Shown here piece by piece: positions 44,820-55,717 of a DNA stretch of 64,000 nucleotides. This DNA comes from Chlorokybus atmophyticus (Eukaryota > Streptophyta > Chlorokybophyceae > Chlorokybales > Chlorokybaceae). The notes beneath the pieces were generated by a model. That model was not told where the DNA came from, did no database searches, and saw only the letters and a program-made list of their open reading frames with translations. Position 1 is the first letter of the stretch. The number at the start of each line of letters is the position of its first letter. The stretch covers positions 107,465 to 171,464 of the forward strand of contig RHPI01000560.1 of NCBI GenBank assembly GCA_009103225.1. Reading direction: 5' to 3'. A program made the position numbers and the translations under genes.

Positions 44820-46484
44820 CCATGGCGTTGCAGCTCGGCCATCACAGCTTCCATGTTGGGAGGGCGAAGTCCTAGCGGTAGCGTCTTCTTGGGGTCTCGC
44901 AGCGCTTCCTGAATAGCTGCGCATACTTCCTCTCGAACCTGCAGCGTAATGGTTGATGGTTAGCATCGCAGTCGCAGCATGCCAAGTCAATGAAACACGG
45001 GCAGTCAACAACAGTACATACCGATGCAGTAGGGGTGCCAATTGAGCAAAATGGTGTGGAGGCAGGGGCAAAGCCAGGCTGCATGTGACCCTTCATGGGT
45101 ACAGCCATAGGCTGGACACAAGCCACGCCAAACATGGGTGCCGGTTGTCCTGTCACAGGGATGAGAGGCTGCGGGCGAGGGGCGAGGGGCGGCTGTGAGG
45201 GATGCCATTTGGTATTGGCAGGTGCTACAGGTGCAGGCATGGTGGGCGCCCAACCCGGTGCGACTACTTGACCCATGATGGGCGCTGGCATGGAGGGCAT
45301 GGGCTGCATGGTGGCAGGCACAGGGATGCCCCATACATGACCAATGGGTCTGGGCATGCCATGGGGAGGTGCGGGTGCAATGGGCGCGAGCCTGGTGGGT
45401 TGCCAGGTATGCTGCGGGGGGTGCTGCGGCTGGTGCTGCTGCTGTCGCTGCTGTGGCTGCTGCGGCGGCAGAGGCTGCTGTGGTGCGTGCTGCTGCTGCT
45501 GTGGCTGCTGTGGTTGCTGCCAGCTGGCAGTCTCAGCGGCACGTGCGAGCATGTGGCGGCGATGCGAGCGGTACTTCTGTAGGTGACTTGCAACGTTATG
45601 TCTGGTGAGATACGGCACGCCCATCAACTCGGCAATCCGTGATGGCATGGCTTTTTCAGCACCAAGTTGCTCAACAACCTGCACAGCCACCCTTGTCATG
45701 TCCAATGCTACACAAAGGAAGAAACACGAGGCATAGCCCATGGCACCATGACCTACCTGAACAAAACGCGCGTGCAGTTCCGGCGTCCAGTCAACCTTCA
45801 TCTTCCTGCGCTTCGCTGTGGGCTTGCCATCACTGTCGCCAAAGTCCTCATGCACAACTTCTGGGGCTTCGCGCTTGACATCCACACCTTTCACTGCATC
45901 CAGCCCAAAAAGGTTGCTTCCATCCTCGCTATCGCTGCTGCTAGTCTCTTGCTTGACTTCTTGAAGGGCATCCAATGTACAATCATCGTCCATCCAAGGC
46001 ATGTCAGCCACATCAAAAGCCACCGCGGACCAGTCCACCACATTGGAGCTCATGTCCGGCTTCGTGTCCGTCTCAAGCATGGGCCAGAAAAGGGCCGCAT
46101 CATCTGCATCTGCTAACGACCCAACTTGTCCACTGGTCTCCGTCAAGTCGCAATCACTAGAAGCATCGCTGAAAAACGTCTGCAACGTACACACATGTTA
46201 GATACCACCGCACGCGGTGTGCATATGACTACTAGTGTGTGTGTGTGTGGGTGGGGGGGGGGGGGGGGGGCNGGGGGGGGGGGGGGGGGCATTGCAAAGC
46301 AGTATACATTGTCAAGGTCAAGGCCAGCAATGGTGGCGGCGGCATCGCTCAAGTCCTTGGTGATGAAGTCCAGTGTGGAGTCGTCATCCTGTGGCGGTGT
46401 TGTTGCAGGGACAGACAGCTTGCAATCAACAGAGAGGAAGGAGTCCGCGGAGCAGAACGAGTCATCCGAAGAGATTTGGCACAT
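44783..46484 (-). CDS. GLK: GOLDEN2-LIKE (GLK) GARP transcription factor
   Basis: In plants GLK switches on photosynthesis and chlorophyll genes in the nucleus. Exons: 46484-46308, 46179-45757, 45678-45022, 44938-44783 (470 aa). An acidic N-terminus ([29 protein letters not shown]) is followed by a basic segment, [20 protein letters not shown], the rest of the GARP/Myb-like domain ([37 protein letters not shown]), a Gln-rich then Pro/Met-rich linker, and a C-terminal block, [21 protein letters not shown], which matches the GCT box of plant GLKs. Both hallmark domains are therefore present. The 78 nt second intron cuts the GARP domain, is in frame and has no stop. The last dozen codons lie in the tandem duplication. 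Intron 1 contains poly(C) on the coding strand with an N. Confidence 0.92.
46253..46289. repeat. Poly(G) with N in GLK intron 1
   Basis: A G homopolymer interrupted by C and N at 46271-46272, next to a (GT)n run. Like the poly(C) tract, it marks an unresolved assembly point; the intron length is unreliable. Confidence 0.9.
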
Positions 46485-47449
46485 CTTGACGAGCGGAGAT
46501 AGCGGCCAGCTGCGGAATGCGGTATGACTTTTTTGGCGAATGAGCGCCCCTCACACAAGTAAGCACAGTTCTTGAAAGGCTTTAAAGCGCCATGCTGGAG
46601 GTTGCTCGACAGATCTGCGTTACACCTAGACGTGAGCTTCAGGTCGGGCTAACTTCCAGTTTTGGTTACTTACAACCGCTACAAACAGCTGGCAGACTGC
46701 ATATGCGGCTAAGTCACTACGACTGCCATCACTGACATATACCACCAATACATGAGTGCCACGTCTCGCTAATATACGTTGACGTTGGCATATTGGCAAG
46801 TGGGCTTGCGGCCCCGATGGACCAGCAGGACCAAGTGTCCTCCGGCATGCAGCATGGCAACCAGTAGGACAGCCACGAGGTCAACAACCAGATATTGGGC
46901 CAAGATAACCAAGACACACCTAATCAATGTATACGGCAGGCTGCAATGAGTTCAGCATGCTCCACTACCCAGCGCTCGATCGGAGTTAGAGACTCTGGGC
47001 TACCTGGTCAACAACCATCGCATGGTCTCTACTAATGGTCACCCGCACACACGCCAACTCGACGACATGCTTGACTCACACCACTCATTACTATTTGCCA
47101 AGCAGCCCCACTGCCATCGCCGCAGGCAACCAGCTGAGTGAGCATGCTGTGCCCACCTTGACACCAGTGCTGCCCGGCAGCAATGCGCACGCGTGGTGAC
47201 GTCAACACACGCAGATGTGAGGCCCGTTCGAATGGGCGAGCGAGTGGATTCGAAAGCTTGCAGTCCCGAAAACAAACGCCGCCGCCGCCGCCACCGCCGG
47301 CGTCCACGACGACGACGACGCCCACACCACCGCCTGCCTCACCGCCGCCTCCAACCTACTTTTTCCGTTTCACTTTGCCTTCCATTTCTTCCCCTACTGC
47401 ATCCTATCCACATATCGAGCGGCATGCCTTCCGGTTAGGACCTCCCTAA
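46485..47449. other. GLK upstream region
   Basis: GLK promoter side. No gene recognised. A (CCG)n/(ACG)n run lies at about 47278-47322. Confidence 0.5.
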
Positions 47450-48960
47450 CCAAGGAGCTAGAGTAGTAGCCGGTACGGCCGGCCGTGCGACCGGCTTACC
47501 TGACGTGACACTCGGCAAAATTGCCCGCTGCAGCTCCGACGACTGCCGGCGGTGGGCCGGCTTAGATTCTGGTTTATTCATGGTTAAGGCTGGATCCGGC
47601 CTCGTCTATGCCAGCTGGGGGAAAGCGTGCCAAGCGTTCCGGCCGCGACCGAGCTCAGGTCGGCGCGCTAGCTCGAACAGGAATCGAGCGGACAGGTGAA
47701 TGGATCTTAGGTTCCCCGGTAGAATGCAGTGAACTGCAAAGAATGCGGGTTTGGTTGACCTTGAAGCGGTTAAGACCTGCGAAGAAAGGTGCCTAAAGCG
47801 CACAGGTGATGATTGCGGGTATTACGAGAGAAAGATGCCAGCAAGCGGGCACCCGCCGTTCTGCAAAAAGGGCGGTTGTCAGTTTTTTATTCCAGCTTGG
47901 GAGTCAGAGTCCCATCCTACATGTATGCCAATTGTGAAGGCTGCTCTAACGGAGTTTCGCTCGGTCAACATGGACGATGAGTTGACGGCCGAGCCGATAT
48001 CCTCACGCGCGAAGGCTACATAGAGGCCAATTGATTAGAAGGCTGTCAGACGACCTATATCTATAGACCGCCCAGCCTACTCGTCGATTCCAGAACAACG
48101 GTTCGCGGTCGTACCGTTGCGGGGGATATGCTGCATTTTTGGTTAATCAGAGCCCCTTCCTGACTGTGTACAGGCTAAACTCAGCGCCGACTTTGCCGAT
48201 ATCGGAGGGCCAACAAACGCGACCGCGCTGATCGGTCGCGCCATACGAGGAGGCGTTCTTGGGGCTTGTAATTCACAGCCTACCAACCGGCTGCTACAAA
48301 CCGGTCGCCCCGGCAAGATGCATAATTGGCAGAAAAAAGAAATCGGATTCTGGTTGTCCAAGTGCCCAACATTTGTGCGGCCAACGCCTTGCATACATCG
48401 ACGTGGGCGCGATCTAGTGCGGTATTCAGGGCGCCGAACAGCTGCGAAGGCCTCTACAGGTGTGCAAAAATGACGACGGTGACTTGACAATCATGAAAGC
48501 GCTCGAGATCGCGACCGGTACCGGCCGCTTCCGGGCACATTACCATGATGCCGGCCTCGACAACGCCGCCCGGTACTGCAGCTACATTCCAATGTCTAGA
48601 CCTGATTCACCAATCAATGCAATAGTGTCCGGCTTGACCTAACCCTAGACACTGTAGAGGGATGGAAAAAATCCGCGGTGTTTTTAGCCATGGGTTGGCG
48701 TACGGATGGACGGCTGCGAGCGAGAGTCCGAGCACTAGGCCTTTTGTCCCGCTGACAGGTTTTGACTTTGTCTCTCGCGGCCACGGGCTCGGGACGACCG
48801 GGGACAAAACACGCAGCACATTTGAAATTATCTTAGTCACACCTTATGACTCCAAGCAAACCAGACAAAAGGCCCATTCGAGAGGCGTTCCAAAATCCAA
48901 GTTCGCCGAAAGGAAACGGCGGGCCAAATCCAAGTGCGCCGGAACATGAACATGACGTCT
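47450..48960 (+). other. CpG-rich island with four short open frames
   Basis: Base use changes sharply: CpG steps are frequent and the TG/CA motifs of the surroundings almost vanish. Four plus-strand frames follow one another: about 47740-48021 (Cys-rich: KTCEERCLKRTGDDCGYYE, PPFCKKGGCQFF), 48163-48471 (AKLSADFADIGGPTNATAL), 48460-48642 (MKALEIATGTGRFRAHYHD) and 48662-48949 (MEKIRGVFSHGLAYGW, basic C-terminus). None matches a family I know. They may be exons of one gene with short introns (acceptor-like ctgac...tacag before the second), but no full phase-consistent model could be made. Foreign DNA, a decayed element or contamination are all possible. Confidence 0.45.
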
Positions 48961-50030
48961 AACCTCGCTTCATGACTCATGACCTTGCCCCCCTATGACA
49001 CCCACGCTTTCGTTACCAAATCACAACGAGAGCTTTGACTTGTCACACTCGCTGTAAGGATAAGTATTGCTTGTACGGATCGTTGCTGCATCAAGGGCAT
49101 GTATAAGATTATCTTTTTACGCCATGCTTGTGCTGCAAGGGTTAATTTTGCAGAAATGATTTGCATGTTGTGTTACATTTGTTATATGCAATTGTAGGTT
49201 TCCGTGTCTTCCACAAATATTATATGTTTAATATTGTATAGTTTTAGCAATCATCTATTGTTTGGTTACAATTAAGCTTGCATATTAATATTTTAATTCA
49301 TGAAACACGAGCTCGTTGAAGTCATTCTTACATGCCGGTGTATAATAGTAAACGTATAAGTTTTAAAAACACTATTATGGTATATATCTTGCATTATAAT
49401 GTTTACCAGAATTGGTTTATGTACATGATTCAATGTACAAATCAATCTTGTTATTCATGCTATCGAGTTTAAGATATGTAACGTGCGATGTAGCTTTATC
49501 ATGTTTTGGTAATTGTACATTATTTTTAATACCTTTACTTCTAATTAGAGCTGTGTTGTTGGCGCCATGAGCATAGTTGTGCAACCAGGTTGATTCAGAT
49601 GATAATAGCCATAATTGTTTGACATAATATGCCAGGACTAAAAGCACACGCTGGATGGATCTGCTTTGGCATGCCATATTGCTTACACCATATATAGTGT
49701 ATTGATTCTTCCGCTACAGCTTTCACATTGTACCACGATCTATTTTTCACACATGACCCAGAAGGCACACATGCTGGTTCTGCTCAGATTCGTAGTTCAA
49801 TAGCTTATCTTGCTTTGCCCAGAGCTCCCCAAACACATCCACGATCAAGCACGTGCGCGTGCATGTGCATGTTCATGCGCGCGCGTGTGCATGTGCGCGC
49901 GCGGTCTGTGTAGGCCTTTGTACACTCTACCCCCGCTAAGAGAATGTTATTCAAGAGAATAACCTCGCTTATAGCGTAGAATATGAGATTACCAAACGTT
50001 TCAAGGGCAAATACTGCACCTCAAGAAAAT
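48961..50030. other. AT-rich gene-free block
   Basis: Low-GC DNA from about 49080 to 49740, no coding frame, followed by alternating GCGC/TGTG DNA near 49850-49900. Confidence 0.55.
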
Positions 50031-50079
50031 GCAATGCCTTCAAATGAATCAGAACGACACTGCCACCGGCTGGATGTCA

Positions 50080-52505
50080 TCTTTAACTTCATGCTATTGA
50101 CGAAGAAGGATCTGTCAGCCAGGCAACGCTTGCGGAGATGCTCAAGTGCATCTTCAGTGACAATGAAAACTCTTTTCTCAGCCTCGCCCAACGGTTGCCT
50201 CTGGATCGCCAGCAATCGCAACTTGAAGCGTGCAGCTTGATGTATAATACTGGCTCCGACCCTCCCTCCTCCACCAGCCTGCCGACAACAACCTATCGCC
50301 TCGACGCTTTTCTCACCAAGATGGGCATGCCACTTCCTGCTCACTACAGCATGTGCATGAACTGCAGTGTACTCTTTGAGCAGTCATACCCCTCAGCCAT
50401 ACCCCTCTGCGGCGGATGAAGACGAAGATGATGAGGCGCAGAATATATCAGGGAAAGCAAAAAACGGATCGCTTGGATCAGCAGAGCTCCAAATGTGGAC
50501 GCCTTCGAAAGGAGCGTCATCTTCTACTACATGTCCATGGAGTCACGACTTCGTGTGATGCTCTCCGTCCCTTCCATCTGCTACGACATGCTTGCTTGCT
50601 GGCGGGACATGGATACGTGGCTTTGAAAACCTCCAAACCGACGACACTTTCCTGGGATAGAAAGCTGGCATGGCACAAGGTGGCGTGAGCTCTCGCACTT
50701 CTTTAATCCTGAAGCACTGTTCCCTCTTCCACCTGAATGCCAGTCATGCAAAGAGGTGCCAGTTAAGGTTGATGTTGAGTGCCAAGGTGGCCATGTCCGC
50801 TTTGATGGTTCAAACTATTCGGCGAGCAACCACTTCAACAAGTTTGCGGAGATCCGCGCAACATTGCGTTGATGTTGAATGGACGGAAGGTAGAATGCTG
50901 CTTGTGATGGCTGCGTTGTATGTTAAAGTTTCAGCTGGTTGACAAGTTGCTTGCTCTCTGTAACTTTAATGAGACCTTTGGTGTTTGGCAAGCTGGTTGT
51001 TGCTGCCACTGTTTTCAACATGCTGCTTTCAGCTGATATTTTGCTGCTGGTTGGAAACTGAGTGACTAATTGCAGTAGTAGTTCTGTGTTAATCAACTTG
51101 CTGAGTTGTGAATTGGCTCTGCAGACCACATTTGAAAGTACTTCCTGGAGAAGCAGTATTCAGACGCGGGAAAAAAGCGAGGTATTGACGGGGGCCATTC
51201 CACAGAGGAGCGCAAGTAGGAAGCCAAAAAGAAGCAACGACCAGTGGTTCCTTCAGCTCTGGCAGAAGAGGCAGTGAAAGCTGGAGCGCACACTTCATCA
51301 GCCACGATTGCCCAGCCAATGCCCCTGTAGTGCTGTTGGCGCCAATGTCCAATCAGCCCCTGACCGACGAGGAACTTCGTGCAACCTGGCTAAGCGAAAG
51401 GTCAGTGCACGTGCAAGTCTTTTCGTGGAGTGGAGTGTGCTTCTTGTGGTTGCCTTAAGTTGCTTGCAGGGAGTCGGACGATTATGATGAAGCGCTGGTG
51501 TACAACATCAGCAATTGCGTGCCAGTGGGCATTGCCATTGTGGAGGTGGTTTCCCAGGCGGAGACACCATGCCACTCCTACCGCGTCAAGGTGACAGCTT
51601 GGTTCAAGGTGGCCCCTACTGGTACAGACAAGCTGTGGCTGCCGGCCAGACGCGCGGACTTCTTCTCCCACGGTTGGCAAATGAATGAAGTGTCGGCAGA
51701 ACGCATGCTAGTAGGCACTGCTCATGCCCACCTTTTGCTGCTGTACGCATGTTGGCATCCACCTATTGCTGCTCTGTCAACCCCACTGCCCACCTTTTGC
51801 TGCTGTGTCAACACCCCATCCACCTTTTGCTATTGCACGACACCCCTTGAGCACCTTTTGCTGCTGCGCGACTTAACCTATCCACCTTTTGCGCATGCGC
51901 GATTTCCAGTGGCCACCTTTTGCTGTGGCGCGACTCCACCTAAGCACCTATTCTTACTAATGTTACCTTGTGATTGCTACTGCTGGGTTTAATGCTTGTT
52001 TGTCATGCAGAGCCGTTGCTGCGAATGGCCGTTTACATTCGTGGCCACTTCTGCTGATTGCCCTTGCACATATTGCGAGGACAACACGCGGGTGCGGCTA
52101 GATGAATGCGTTGCCGACTTGGTGCGTCCTGTGCAGAGCCAACGTGAAGAGGTACTCTGTTGGCGTGTTCTACTGTTCATGCTGTCTTACACCTAGGTCA
52201 GTAACATGCAATTGCTCGTGCAAACAGAAACAGTACCCCGAACAAGAGCTGCTGCCCAAATGGGCTGCGATGTGTTGCGGTACTGTGCACGTTCCTAGCA
52301 GAGTGCAGATGATGGACGTTTACAAATACTGGCGGCAGAAATACAGCTGAATGCTGGAGGATCTGCCATATAACAGCGCCGAGGGTATGGACGTCGTCTC
52401 CGACCTACGGATCATGAATTACCTGTACCAATTGGCTGTTGCCAAGAGGTGGCTGAGGGCAGACCCTGACTTAGCGGGCGAGTTGTGATGGGAGTCGGCA
52501 CGCAT
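50080..52505 (+). pseudogene. Decayed transposase-like gene
   Basis: A series of plus-strand segments read as one broken protein of the large DNA-transposase style (CACTA or KDZ-like), but I cannot name the family. In order: LAEMLKCIFSDNEN, KMGMPLPAHYSMCMNCSVLF (a C-rich patch as in the family's N-terminus), MSMESRLRVMLSVPSICYDM, CQSCKEVPVKVDVECQGGHV, LTDEELRATWLSE joined to SDDYDEALVYNISNCVPVG, a Cys-rich block (CCEWPFTF, CPCTYCED, TCNCSCKQK), then MDVVSDLRIMNYLYQLAVAK. Splice-like joints remain (gtcagt at 51400, gtactc at 52151, gtacag at 52514). In-frame TGA codons at 52348 and 52486 and a TAG near 51228 stand where CGA and CAG would fit, pointing to C-to-T decay. Not functional as read. 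Confidence 0.5.
51725..51960. repeat. Degenerate 35-45 bp tandem repeat
   Basis: CCACCTTTTGCTGCTG and variants recur about six times, each followed by a variable piece containing GCGCGAC or TGTCAAC. It sits where an intron of the decayed transposase-like gene would be. Confidence 0.75.
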
Positions 52506-52940
52506 GCTCCCAGGTACAGTAGACTTTACATAGCCTTTTCCAAGGCAGCTCCTCAAGGTGACTGACATGCCCATGCAATTGACAGGCCTCCGCAATGAAG
52601 AGAGGAAGCCAGAGGAGCAGAGGTGGAGACCAAAGCGTAGGTGGTTGAGACCCACTTGACGGTGAGAGTCAAGAGAAGCAAGCATTATGTGTGCACAGCA
52701 TGCGCGCTTGTTTAAGGTGGTGACTGTGCTTCGGGTACAAGTGTGCAGGTGTGCGCAGCGCCGGTTGTCATTGCCACCTTTTGCTGTAAACACGCGGGGA
52801 GGAGTGGTGTAGATAGTGATAGCAGTTGCTGTAGCCAGCTTGTTGAACTTTCGTGCATGCCTATAAAGTTCTTGTACCACGTCTCGCTGGACTGCATGTA
52901 TGCATGCACCATGATATGTGCCAAATGTAGCACCAGCAAA
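52506..52940. other. Spacer before tandem repeats
   Basis: No gene. A single copy of the CACCTTTTGCTG phrase recurs near 52771, linking it to the repeat at 51.7-52.0 kb. Confidence 0.4.
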
Positions 52941-53040
52941 GCCCACCAAGCATGGTGCGGACTAAGCATACCAAGCATGGTGCAACTGTTGCGCGCCATG
53001 ATTGGTTACCTTGGCAAGGCAGGCAGCATTGATCATATCG
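52941..53040. repeat. Tandem repeat, first unit (left part)
   Basis: Contains ACCAAGCATGGTGC, then TGTTGCGCGCCATGATTGGT and AAGGCAGGCAGCATT. The same unit follows the TRIM element at 60447. It is the host sequence into which the TRIM inserted. Confidence 0.8.
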
Positions 53041-53083
53041 TGTAACGGGAAGGTACATCATATTACCACAAATCGACCGTAAA

Positions 53084-53422
53084 TGTAACGGTGTGCTACC
53101 TCCATAGAGGTTCCCCGCCCTTATTTAGGATTAAATAAGGGTCCCAACGGGATTATACAGCCTATTAAGCCTTATTAGGGCCGTTAACCTAGTGTTAAGG
53201 CCCTAATGTAGTGTTACTTAACTATAACACTAATATCGACATGAGACATGAGTCTCATGTTGATATCAGCTGCATGGCGGCGCTGCTAACGCAGCGGCCG
53301 CCATAGCCAGAGCATCTTTTGCTCTGGCAACTGCCCCGGCAGTGGCGGCGGCGGCGGCGAGGCTGGTGGTGGTGTTGGGGTAGGGGATTAAAGGGAGGAG
53401 GGGCACACCCTCTCTCCTGACA
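53084..53422 (+). repeat. Gypsy 5' LTR
   Basis: Starts TGTAACGG, ends CTCCTGACA (TG...CA). It contains a row of inverted repeats: CCCTTATTTA/TAAATAAGGG, TTAGGGCC/GGCCCTAA, AATATCGACATGAG with an imperfect partner, ATGGCGGC/GCCGCCAT, and CCAGAGC/GCTCTGG. A direct cap site or TATA box could not be fixed by eye. Confidence 0.97.
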
Positions 53423-54250
53423 TTGGTATCGGAGCACGGGCGGCAAGGGGCCTGTGGGAGGGGCGGCGGCAGGCGGCAGGCACTGCAGGGGCGGCGGCAG
53501 GCACTGCGTCGGCAGGCGGCACTGCGGCGGCAAACTAGCGGTAGTTAAAAGTTTTGTTTGGTTTAACTGTTGTAGTTAAACGCTGCTGCTGGTGCCTAGC
53601 CTAGCCTAGCCTAGCCTATGCATGCCATGCCATGCCATGCCTAACTTGTCCTAGTTTAGTTGTTATTGTGTGAAGGGGGGCGGCCATCCAGGCCCCTCCC
53701 TGAAGCATTGCATCCAAGCACATAACATAGTAATCATATATTGTTTACTATAATCTTTGTGTGCTAACCACCACGTGGATTCGTGGTGGTGAAGGGCTTT
53801 TTATCTATTTTTTTGGATAAATTCCCTTGGGGGCAGTTCGGTGGCAACATCGACTGTCTCGGTACCGCCAGTCAGTGCGGTGAGGCCGCCAGAATTTTTC
53901 TGTGCGGTCGATATCAAACTCACAACTCACAACTTGTCGATATCGGCCTGTAGGGCTGATTCAACGAGATTTTGGCACTTTGGGTGTCAATTGTGATTGT
54001 AAGTTGAGCTGGGTTGTACAAAGTGAAAACTTTGAGCAGCCATAGCTCGTGAGCCGTCGCGTGCATTCGCGTGCGGTTTGTTGCACAGTGATTGTCTAGT
54101 TGAGAGGTGTGTGGAGAGCTCTTGTTTGGGCTGAATACTCCACGTTTACCCCTCCAAACTTGACAGGACAAAATCACTAGTATTCGACGTTTTCATAGTG
54201 CACAACTTTCCGTGTTTGTGCACTATTTGAACAGTGTTATCCTTGGGCAG
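53423..54250 (+). promoter_or_regulatory. Primer-binding site and leader
   Basis: TGGTATCGGAGC at 53424-53435 differs by one base from the usual plant initiator-tRNA-Met primer site (TGGTATCAGAGC). The 828 bp leader has CCTAG repeats and CATGC repeats at 53596-53640, and a hairpin CCACCACG/CGTGGTGG at about 53770-53791 that could serve RNA dimerisation or packaging (inference). Confidence 0.8.
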
Positions 54251-55717
54251 ATGTCTGACCAAGGAGAGGGAGGTGAAAAGTACTTCACCGTCCCTGATTC
54301 ATCATCCTCATATGAGCCATCCAGTGATGACAAAGTGAGGGACTCGGACACGAGTGAGAGCTATAAGCTCACTGACAGTGACAAGGAAGAAGAGGCTAAG
54401 CAAGATAGCGAAGCTTCCCCCGACCTGTCTACCCACAGTGAGCCAGCTGTAATGGACACACCGAGTGTCATTGGCGGAGCCATTGAAAAGTATGCGCGCG
54501 AGCGCAAGACTTTACTTGACGCCCACCCGCAGCTTCGTCAAGAAGTGTGGGATGCATGGGCGCAGAAGGTTCGTAATGGCTATGAAACAGATTTTGCCAC
54601 TCTCCCTCGCACTAGTAAGGAGATGGTGATCCGCATGATTGAGCACGAGTTGACGAACAATGTTCCGCCACTCGTGCGTGGTGATCCAAAAGTGGCTGCT
54701 CTGATGGCCGTCTACGATAGGCCGCTCCCATACGAAGGGAAGCGGATGGCGTTTGAGGCCTTAGCCAACTTGATGGTTGAAACGCAGCAGCGTTGCAAGG
54801 ATGTGTTCTGGTACTTGGGACCTAACTTGGAAAATAAGTTGGCTGGCCGAGTGAAGTTGGAGGCACGCCTCGATGCGATGCAATCTGAGTTGATGGCGCT
54901 GCGTCAGCAAGTAGCGGGTGCTGCTTCATCAGTTGGCGCATCAGTGGGGCTGCCGGTTACGGCATTGAACAAACCTGAAAAGTTCAAGCCTAACGGTAGT
55001 GTAAGTATCCATGATTGGGTGGTGACTGTCGAACATTACCTGACAGCGCTAAAGCGCCCGGTGGGTGAGCACGTTGCCGTTGCTGAGTTGCTTATGCCAT
55101 CTGATGCTCTCGCCGAGTGGGCACGACAAACAGAGCATGGCGCTGTGAAGACAGTACCAGCACTGTTTCAGTTTCTGATGGAGCGCTATGGTGGCATGGA
55201 TCCGGCTACTCAGGCTCGTAACAAACTTAGCAAGTTGCGACAGAATGGTCGAGCAGCATCAGTGTATCTGCAGGAGTTCCAAGCATTAGTTGGTCGTGCC
55301 AATAGCGGCCTGATGCCTATGGACAAAGCTGAGCAGTTCGAGTTGTACAAGCGTGGCTTGGATGCGCGTGTTCGCGATCAGCTGCAGTACAACACTGCAA
55401 CGGGGCTTCCTTGGGTTCCTGATGACTTGGCCAAGCTGCAAAAGCTAAGTGTTTACCTGTACAATGATGACACGGTCGTGCAGGAAAAGTCGAACGTGAC
55501 AGCTATGGCCAAGCCGCAAGGGGGGGAAATAAAGCGCTATCCTCCGCCGAGTGTACATGTGGCGAAGAAAGCGAAGACATTCGCTCCTCGAATTGGTGGT
55601 ACGTCTGCTGGTAATGCACCTACTGCAGCTCGCACCTGTTTCATCTGCCATCAGCCGGGTCACGTTGCAAAGGCCTGTCCTACGAAGGCGAAGGGCAAAG
55701 CCAAGAAGGTTGAATAG
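54251..55717 (+). CDS. gag: Gypsy Gag polyprotein
   Basis: 488 residues from the ATG (MSDQGEGG) to a TAG. It forms the particle that packages element RNA. There is an acidic Ser-rich N-terminus (SSSYEPSSDDKVRDSD), a helical region with KFKPNGSVSIHDWVVTVEHY and ARNKLSKLRQNGRAASVYLQ (the retrotransposon-gag fold), and one C-terminal zinc knuckle, CFICHQPGHVAKAC (residues 463-476, CX2CX4HX4C), followed by a Lys-rich tail. The pol frame continues in the same reading frame after the single TAG, so Pol could arise by readthrough. An upstream in-frame GTG (54212) is less likely as start. Confidence 0.95.
   Translation: MSDQGEGGEKYFTVPDSSSSYEPSSDDKVRDSDTSESYKLTDSDKEEEAKQDSEASPDLSTHSEPAVMDTPSVIGGAIEKYARERKTLLDAHPQLRQEVWDAWAQKVRNGYETDFATLPRTSKEMVIRMIEHELTNNVPPLVRGDPKVAALMAVYDRPLPYEGKRMAFEALANLMVETQQRCKDVFWYLGPNLENKLAGRVKLEARLDAMQSELMALRQQVAGAASSVGASVGLPVTALNKPEKFKPNGSVSIHDWVVTVEHYLTALKRPVGEHVAVAELLMPSDALAEWARQTEHGAVKTVPALFQFLMERYGGMDPATQARNKLSKLRQNGRAASVYLQEFQALVGRANSGLMPMDKAEQFELYKRGLDARVRDQLQYNTATGLPWVPDDLAKLQKLSVYLYNDDTVVQEKSNVTAMAKPQGGEIKRYPPPSVHVAKKAKTFAPRIGGTSAGNAPTAARTCFICHQPGHVAKACPTKAKGKAKKVE

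Noticed and set aside
52348-52488. In-frame TGA codons as selenocysteine
   Set aside because: Both replace plausible Arg codons in a region that also has a TAG and frame breaks; decay is simpler. A SECIS search downstream could test this.
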